A stretch of DNA of 64,000 nucleotides from Pholiota molesta (lineage: Eukaryota; Basidiomycota; Agaricomycetes; Agaricales; Strophariaceae). Positions 58,501-64,000 of this stretch are shown one piece after another. Under the pieces are notes generated by a model. It had not been told where the DNA came from. It saw only the letters and a program-made list of their open reading frames with translations, and ran no database searches. Every line of letters starts with the position of its first letter. The first letter of the stretch is position 1. Both the position numbers and the translations under genes were made by a program. Location of the stretch: contig JACGCK010000002.1 in the NCBI GenBank assembly GCA_014925825.1, positions 1,116,001-1,180,000 on the forward strand, read 5' to 3'.

Positions 58501-61500
58501 CTCCATGGCGCCAGGTCTAGATGGGATTCAGCTGCAGAGAGCAGCTGACATCCACAACAAAATAACCATGCCTTAAAGGACTTTCAACGGCGACGTGTCG
58601 TTTGAGCCTGAAGTCCAGTTCATTTCCCGTAATTGCGAGTGCAATGACCCAGTTTACTCATTGATGCTTTATCTTCCGAGTCCTGATTCAGCAATCGATG
58701 ATCGCTGTCCAAAAACTCATATGTATTACAGTGAATGGGTCAAAACCCAAGGCTTCCGCAGGGCTTGTATATGATTAACTACTAGGTAGTTTACTTACTT
58801 TTTTTATCAAGGATATAAATGGCTAATGACTCTCTGAATACGGCTCCGTAGATTCAGGTTTCGACGTCAACGGCGAGGTGCGGTCATTAAAAGGTTTGCA
58901 TACCAATGTATCAAATCTTCATACTTAGCTGGCGTGTAACATCAAACGTTTACTAAGCTTCCTGCCAGCCCAGGCGTTTATAATATTGACCACTGGGTGA
59001 TGGGTGCTCAACGGCATTTTGGAACAATTTCGAAGCTTCTTGATTGGCGCCGCCGACTTTAGTCGGAAGTGGAGTCTTCAGCTCATCATCACCTCGAGGC
59101 CGTCTGCATGCTCCATGTTGAGTCATAGTAGGAAGGAACAGATAGCTTCAATTTCTAAAACCACCTATACACATGATCAAAATGGTAATAGGATTCCATG
59201 TAGACCGACTCGGAATTTCTGGCCCACTTTATTGCAGGACCCAGGTGCAGCCCATTAAAATACGGATCTCGGAATTGTAGAATGATTCTTATATGCTTTT
59301 TATATACCCTTTACTTGCAACTTGCCTGAACTAACATACACCGACCTGCACGAAGCAATGAGGCGAATTTACGATCGCATTCAATAAACTTCAACATTTC
59401 ATTGGTTGCCGACGACAAATACGCAATTTAAAACGTGGGCTTCACCAATTTCCCGGAGTCCTTTCTACTAGAAAGCGCTGAGTGCCTAGCTCTCATTACT
59501 CTATTTTTCTAAGACCAAACTAGATGTCTCCGTGATGTTGGAATATATTGACAATATCAATGACATTGAAGTTGATGGAAATCTTCTGCTAATATATTTA
59601 GGCGCCGAAAACATGCGTAAAATTTCCGAGTAGCATGCAGCTCTGCACACCAATTGGAGAATGTTTCCTCCACTTCTGCGCCCTGCAGTCGGAGATGAGG
59701 GAAAGCAAGAACTACTGTACTTCGAAGTTCAGCCTCTCTTCTATTGATCACCACTTTTTCCCACACTTTCCTGAACACTTATGGTATGCACTCGGAAAAC
59801 GTCCGAACATATGTTCTGAACGTCCAATGGCGAAATGTAATCATGAATAATGATGGCTATGAACTATACATATATAAAATAGGAATATCTACTACAGATA
59901 TGCTTTTGTAACTTCCGTACTCTACTTAGACTAAACATGGTGCAACGGAGCTTGGGCCCAAGTAGCTTTGCGATAAATGTAGCACGACCGTTTTCAGCTT
60001 GAGAGCGGCCGTAAAAATATGCTAAACAATATCATGTGAGCATCAAACTGACGGCTAGAGTTGCTGGAAACAAAAGCTACCAAGGCAGGAACCTTTTCGA
60101 CCAAGACATTTGACTAGAACTGGGAAGAGGATAGTTCAGGATCGAATGAGATAGCCATGTGGAAAGAAGTGGGGTGAGATGCTGAGTAAATCGCTAAATC
60201 AAGGCCTTTCCAAAGCATTCGCAAGTCGGTTGGAACACGGGGATAGAGACTGCAAATTAACGTGAGTGCCTGCCGATAAAGTCAAGCAGAGGCGGCACAA
60301 GGGAGCGATGTCTGTCACAAGCCACCATAATGTCAACACGACCACAAAGAAAATCGAGATGCCGAATCACCAGGCCAAAGAGTGGAACCAAAGGTATGGT
60401 TACCATCTCTTACAGCCATGTCCAAAGAAAATGGACCAAAAGGAGTAGCAAGTATCTCAAGCTTGAAGGGACTCTCAGAAACGTTATCATGAGATGTTGA
60501 CGCCCAGCGGCAGAAACGAGTCCAGTGACTATAGCCGGTCATATTTTAAGATGAAGAGGATGTTAAGAGGCAGAAAATAGGACCACAGACACCTTCAGAT
60601 ATTGGACGCCACGAGAAAAGCAGGAGAAAAGCGCCAGATGGTTGGGAGCGTCACTTCCAAATTCGTAGCATGAGCAATCAGAGAGAAAGTGCCTCTTTCT
60701 AGGCGAGGGAGAACGCAGAGGAACCTATATGAGTGCACTGCGGAACGACATAATCAGTTTGAGCAGGCAGATGGAATCTGTTCATCGGGGGCAGTAAGGT
60801 CCGGATGGCCATCGAGTGCTCTGTTGTATTTGCCTACTGACGATGAGAAAAAGTGAGTATGTATCGCAAACGTTGGGTATTTTTGCTTATCGCGTTAGGA
60901 TTCTATCACGGCCGACGGGGATAGCATGTTCTCTCCCCGAATCAGAAAATCTACGAGAAAGTTATAAGTATCATTACAAACATCGTAGGTTACCTGATTG
61001 TCCCACTTACCTTGGACATTTTCGAGGACAGAGCTTGAACAACCATTCGGCATCATTTTGGAGAGGTTTTTCCGAGGTTTCCGACATCTATGCTCATCTA
61101 TGTGAGTTCGGCGCGACTTGGGAGACAATGTAGCAAGTAAGTTCGGATAGAGAAACACAGCACTGAATGTATTTCCCAAGGGTATGTTGATGGAAGGAAT
61201 TGTGAGTGGCATAATCGATCCCCATGAGGGTGTAGGCCTGCGTGAAAATGGGGTTCAATATATGATTTACTATTTGCGTCATCCTTTAATGAGAAGTAAT
61301 AGAACGTACAAGAGACAGAGCGTGTCAAAAAACTCTGATTAGCCAGAAGCTAAAGGCTTGAAAGCCCCACAGAACGTCGAGGAACATACGAGCCTGTTGC
61401 TAAAGGGAGATCTTCGGAAGATCTTACGCGACCGTTCGCGAAAAGTACGATATCGATAGAGTATTCTGCCATAGACATCTTAATCGACACGCAGTCAGAA

Positions 61501-63110
61501 ACAGAACATCTAGATAGGTGAGAAAATGAAGGAACTAGACGTATCTCCCTGATGGTTTCACGAAAACGTATATTTGTTCCGCGTATATTTATCTCGCCTG
61601 GACGCGTTCTTTGAAGGAATGGAATATGCTAGAAACCTTCTTTCACTTCCCTGAAAATATCGGAGTCAGGATAGGTATTCAAGAAGGGTGTTCAACGCTT
61701 CTGACACGTACTGGTACACACCTTCGACACGCAGCACCACATCGCGCCCAGATTACACCATATGAGGAAGCTCTGCCCTTCAACCTTCAGCAATCATTAG
61801 ATTGCCAATCCATGACATCTACGACCTCCATCTTATCAAGAAAATTTTGCTCTAGCCTGGAATTCCAATGTAGTGTGCTTTGCACCAGCACTTGGACTAC
61901 GGAAAGGGCGTGAATCCCAGAAAGCTTGAAAGGTCGGAGATTAGGCGCGCGTCCGGTTGATACGTCCGTGAATCCGATTGAAAGGTTAGTTGCGATTGTT
62001 ATTGAACACTCAGGAAGCTTGAATACGACTGCCTATGAAGGACACCTCTAGCTCAATGGGAGAACGGCCGCAGAACGAATTACGGTGTCAATCTGGCTGC
62101 GATCAAACCGTGTAAGATGTTGTCACAGAGCGTTTTCTTGTTGTCAAAGTACTCACAAATCTTGTTAGAGAGATAGATGATTTGAATCTGTGCTCCGATG
62201 GAGGTGCTGCCAGTAGGACTGGGTTTGAACATGGTTCGAACGTTGTTTGAATGTTGCTCCGAGCGGTGCCTGAAGGCCACAGCGACATAAAATAAGCTTT
62301 CTCGGACCGGGCCACGTGGCAATAAGCACCAGCGAACTTGAACTTGAACTTGACTTGAACTTCGAGTCGACTTCGAGCGCCTTTCAATTGATCTGGAGAA
62401 TTTCAAGGTCCAAGGCTCAGCAAGGTGTGAACAAAATCATGGTTTATCTTGTTATATTCAGGCTTATTCTTGTTCAAGGATCGCGATATGTTTTGCGTGC
62501 ACACAGCAAAGTAATCTTGTACTGCGCCTGCGAAGAATAAGCTGGATACACCCAATCGATCCCATGAAAGGATCCTAGTGGCGCATATGGTTTTATGTGT
62601 TGAAAAAATGTCCTATTCTGACCGTGTCTTGAATACTAGCTATTTAGTGCAAAAACATGTGGGTGGAACAGTGTCTACTCATTGAATCTCCCGCTTGATC
62701 ACGACCGTGTCCAGCAGTGTCCACTTCTGGAATATTCACGACCGAAGGTGTGCAGTGCAAATCGCAATATGTTGGCCATAATTAACAAAAAACATGTTAT
62801 ATAACTTTGGATGTGCCAGGCTGGAACTGAAAGCCTAATGCTGGTTCTTACCTTGTTCATCCCTTCAGAAACGACGTTGTGACGCTGTGAAATCCAGGAC
62901 AGTTGTGTTATCCGGCGAGTATTTTGACAGTGGCGCGTGCCACAGTACCTGCTGACCAAACTTTACAAAACTGCAGGTACGTCGAGTCTTTGAGACCTTT
63001 ATTTCTGGAGTTACTAAATCGCTAATTGTCAATCAGCGAGACCGTCTGTTTATAACAGCTGCCGGTTCCTGAAGGTATATTAGATATCTTTCTCCGTCCC
63101 ACCTACATTC
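52562..63110. other. gene-poor region of about 10.5 kb
   Basis: Upstream of the transcription factor gene up to the last F-box gene. The first ~500 bp is GC-rich and pyrimidine-rich on the plus strand and is probably the promoter/5' leader of the transcription factor. Beyond 53,100 the sequence is AT-richer with only short unconserved frames. A GAACTT-type microsatellite lies at about 62334-62364. No transposon, rRNA or tRNA could be recognized. Confidence 0.45.
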
Positions 63111-64000
63111 ATGACAATGGATGGGCACACAATATTCCATCTTCCATACGAACTCCTGGCTCATATCTTCGATCAATCAGATGTTTCCAATGAAGCCCTC
63201 TTCAACCTTGCTCTAACATCGCGGAGACTTCACCTTTTTGCTCTCTCGGTCTTCTTTACCCGCTTTCAGATTTCCAACCCCACCGAGCACGCCGAAATCA
63301 TCTTTCGAAACAATCCTCCATACACCCGCGATGCACTCGATGGTCTCAGGATCGCACTGTTCGTTCCCTCCATCAAACACCTCGTGTGCCGCTTCGAACT
63401 CGAACAAGACGCTGAAGATTATGAAGTTGTGATACGACACATGCGCCGGCTGCATGAGCTAGTGTCAGCCCTGAAAGCCGTGGAGGACGTCAAATTGGTG
63501 CTAGGGAACGAGCGCTGCGGGTGTTGCTCAGCGTTTGGCTCAGGCGACGTCTTAGACGATGCGCTGATGGAGTGGTCAGCGACGATAGGCAGGACATGGA
63601 GCAAGATCGTGGAAAAAGGATGCGTGTCGTTGTCCATCGTTGGCAGGCGATATATGGGGCACGCGTACTCTTTCAAGGCAGAGAGAGAGATTGGAAAAAC
63701 CGACAAGGGACTGCTCGCGAACATAAAGAACTTGCTGATGAAGAGACGTTCCTATTCAACATTGGGTTCTGGGGAGGTTGTGATTGACATGATACAGGGA
63801 GCTGATTGGAGATATCCTCACGCCCCTCTCAGACGCCGCCAAAGAACACGCCGTCTTACGCTCGCTGATTATCAATTCCATGATCATGGTCGTGCCGCCT
63901 CTGCTCCATTGGACGATATCGGCCCTGCGCCTCCCCACAGTAGAGACCCTGCATATCATGAACATATCCGTTAATCGCAAATGCTGGCCAGCGGTATTCG
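63111..64000 (+). pseudogene. F-box protein, partial, with an apparent frameshift
   Basis: The start MTMDGHTIFHLPYELLAHIF and the following SDVSNEALFNLALTSRRLHL segment form a typical fungal F-box. The frame stays open to the stop at 63972-63974, but after about residue 225 it loses sense. Removing one G from the GGG at 63797-63799 joins GEVVIDMIQ to ELIGDILTPLSDAAKEHAVL, then IINSMIMVVPPLLHWTISAL and PTVETLHIMNISV. This is the usual LRR-like tail of these proteins and remains open to the right edge. I infer a one-base insertion, either a real disabling change or a sequencing error. The gene continues beyond the window. Partners would be Skp1 and an unknown substrate. Confidence 0.65.

Noticed and set aside
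59004..59258. Frame with LIITSRP, similar to a motif of STAND/NACHT ATPases
   Set aside because: A single short motif with no P-loop or other domain nearby; chance is likely.
62042..62110. tRNA-like D-arm (TAGCTCAATGGGAGAAC)
   Set aside because: No T-arm GTTCGAATC equivalent, anticodon stem or acceptor pairing could be found at the right distances.
40058..63110. Centromere or large retrotransposon array in the gene-poor region
   Set aside because: No long repeats, LTRs or retroelement proteins are visible, and a normal multi-exon gene lies in the middle.

Overview
This window is nuclear DNA from a filamentous basidiomycete, most likely an Agaricomycete (mushroom or polypore lineage). The evidence is the dense, short GT-AG introns (mostly 46-70 nt), a GC bias in coding exons, and families typical of that class: a FunK1 fungal-type kinase, a DUF6532 protein, divergent F-box proteins, an orphan seven-helix membrane protein and a QDE-1-type RNA-dependent RNA polymerase. 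No bacterial, viral or plasmid features are visible. All exon models were built by hand from reading frame, splice sites and family conservation; none is supported by transcript data.

Layout, left to right. 0.4-10.6 kb: a retropepsin-like protein (-), a FunK1 kinase (+), a DUF6532 protein (+) and an F-box protein (+). 11.1-22.2 kb: a USP12/46 (CreB/UBP9-type) deubiquitinase (-), a mARC-like MOSC protein (-), the ALG9 mannosyltransferase (+) and a 7-TM protein (+). 22.4-28.7 kb: a bestrophin-family anion channel (-) with a 3-nt exon, an acidic nuclear-type protein (+), a PNPOx-like flavoprotein (-) and a Nudix hydrolase of the ADP-ribose pyrophosphatase type (+). 29.2-40.1 kb: a decayed FunK1 pseudokinase (+), a TPR-like protein (-), an RNA-dependent RNA polymerase broken by several frameshifts (-) and centrin (+). 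40.1-63.1 kb is very gene-poor and holds one large isolated gene, a glutamine/histidine-rich C2H2 transcription factor (49.6-52.6 kb, -). An F-box gene, apparently frameshifted, runs off the right edge.

The intact genes are mostly single-copy housekeeping functions: N-glycan assembly, deubiquitination, molybdenum-cofactor reductase, ion channel, ADP-ribose turnover and centrosome/spindle-pole function. They are interleaved with members of expanding fungal families (FunK1, F-box, DUF6532). There is no operon-like pathway cluster. Several pairs are divergent with short shared upstream regions: PNPOx/Nudix (156 bp), RdRP relic/centrin (285 bp), bestrophin/acidic protein (548 bp) and MOSC/ALG9 (705 bp).

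The most notable observations are the apparent pseudogenization of an RNAi-pathway RdRP whose catalytic Asp cluster sits on a 12-nt exon; a 3-nt exon needed to restore a conserved Arg-His pair in the bestrophin; and two large gene deserts around the transcription factor. I found no clear new multi-gene system.
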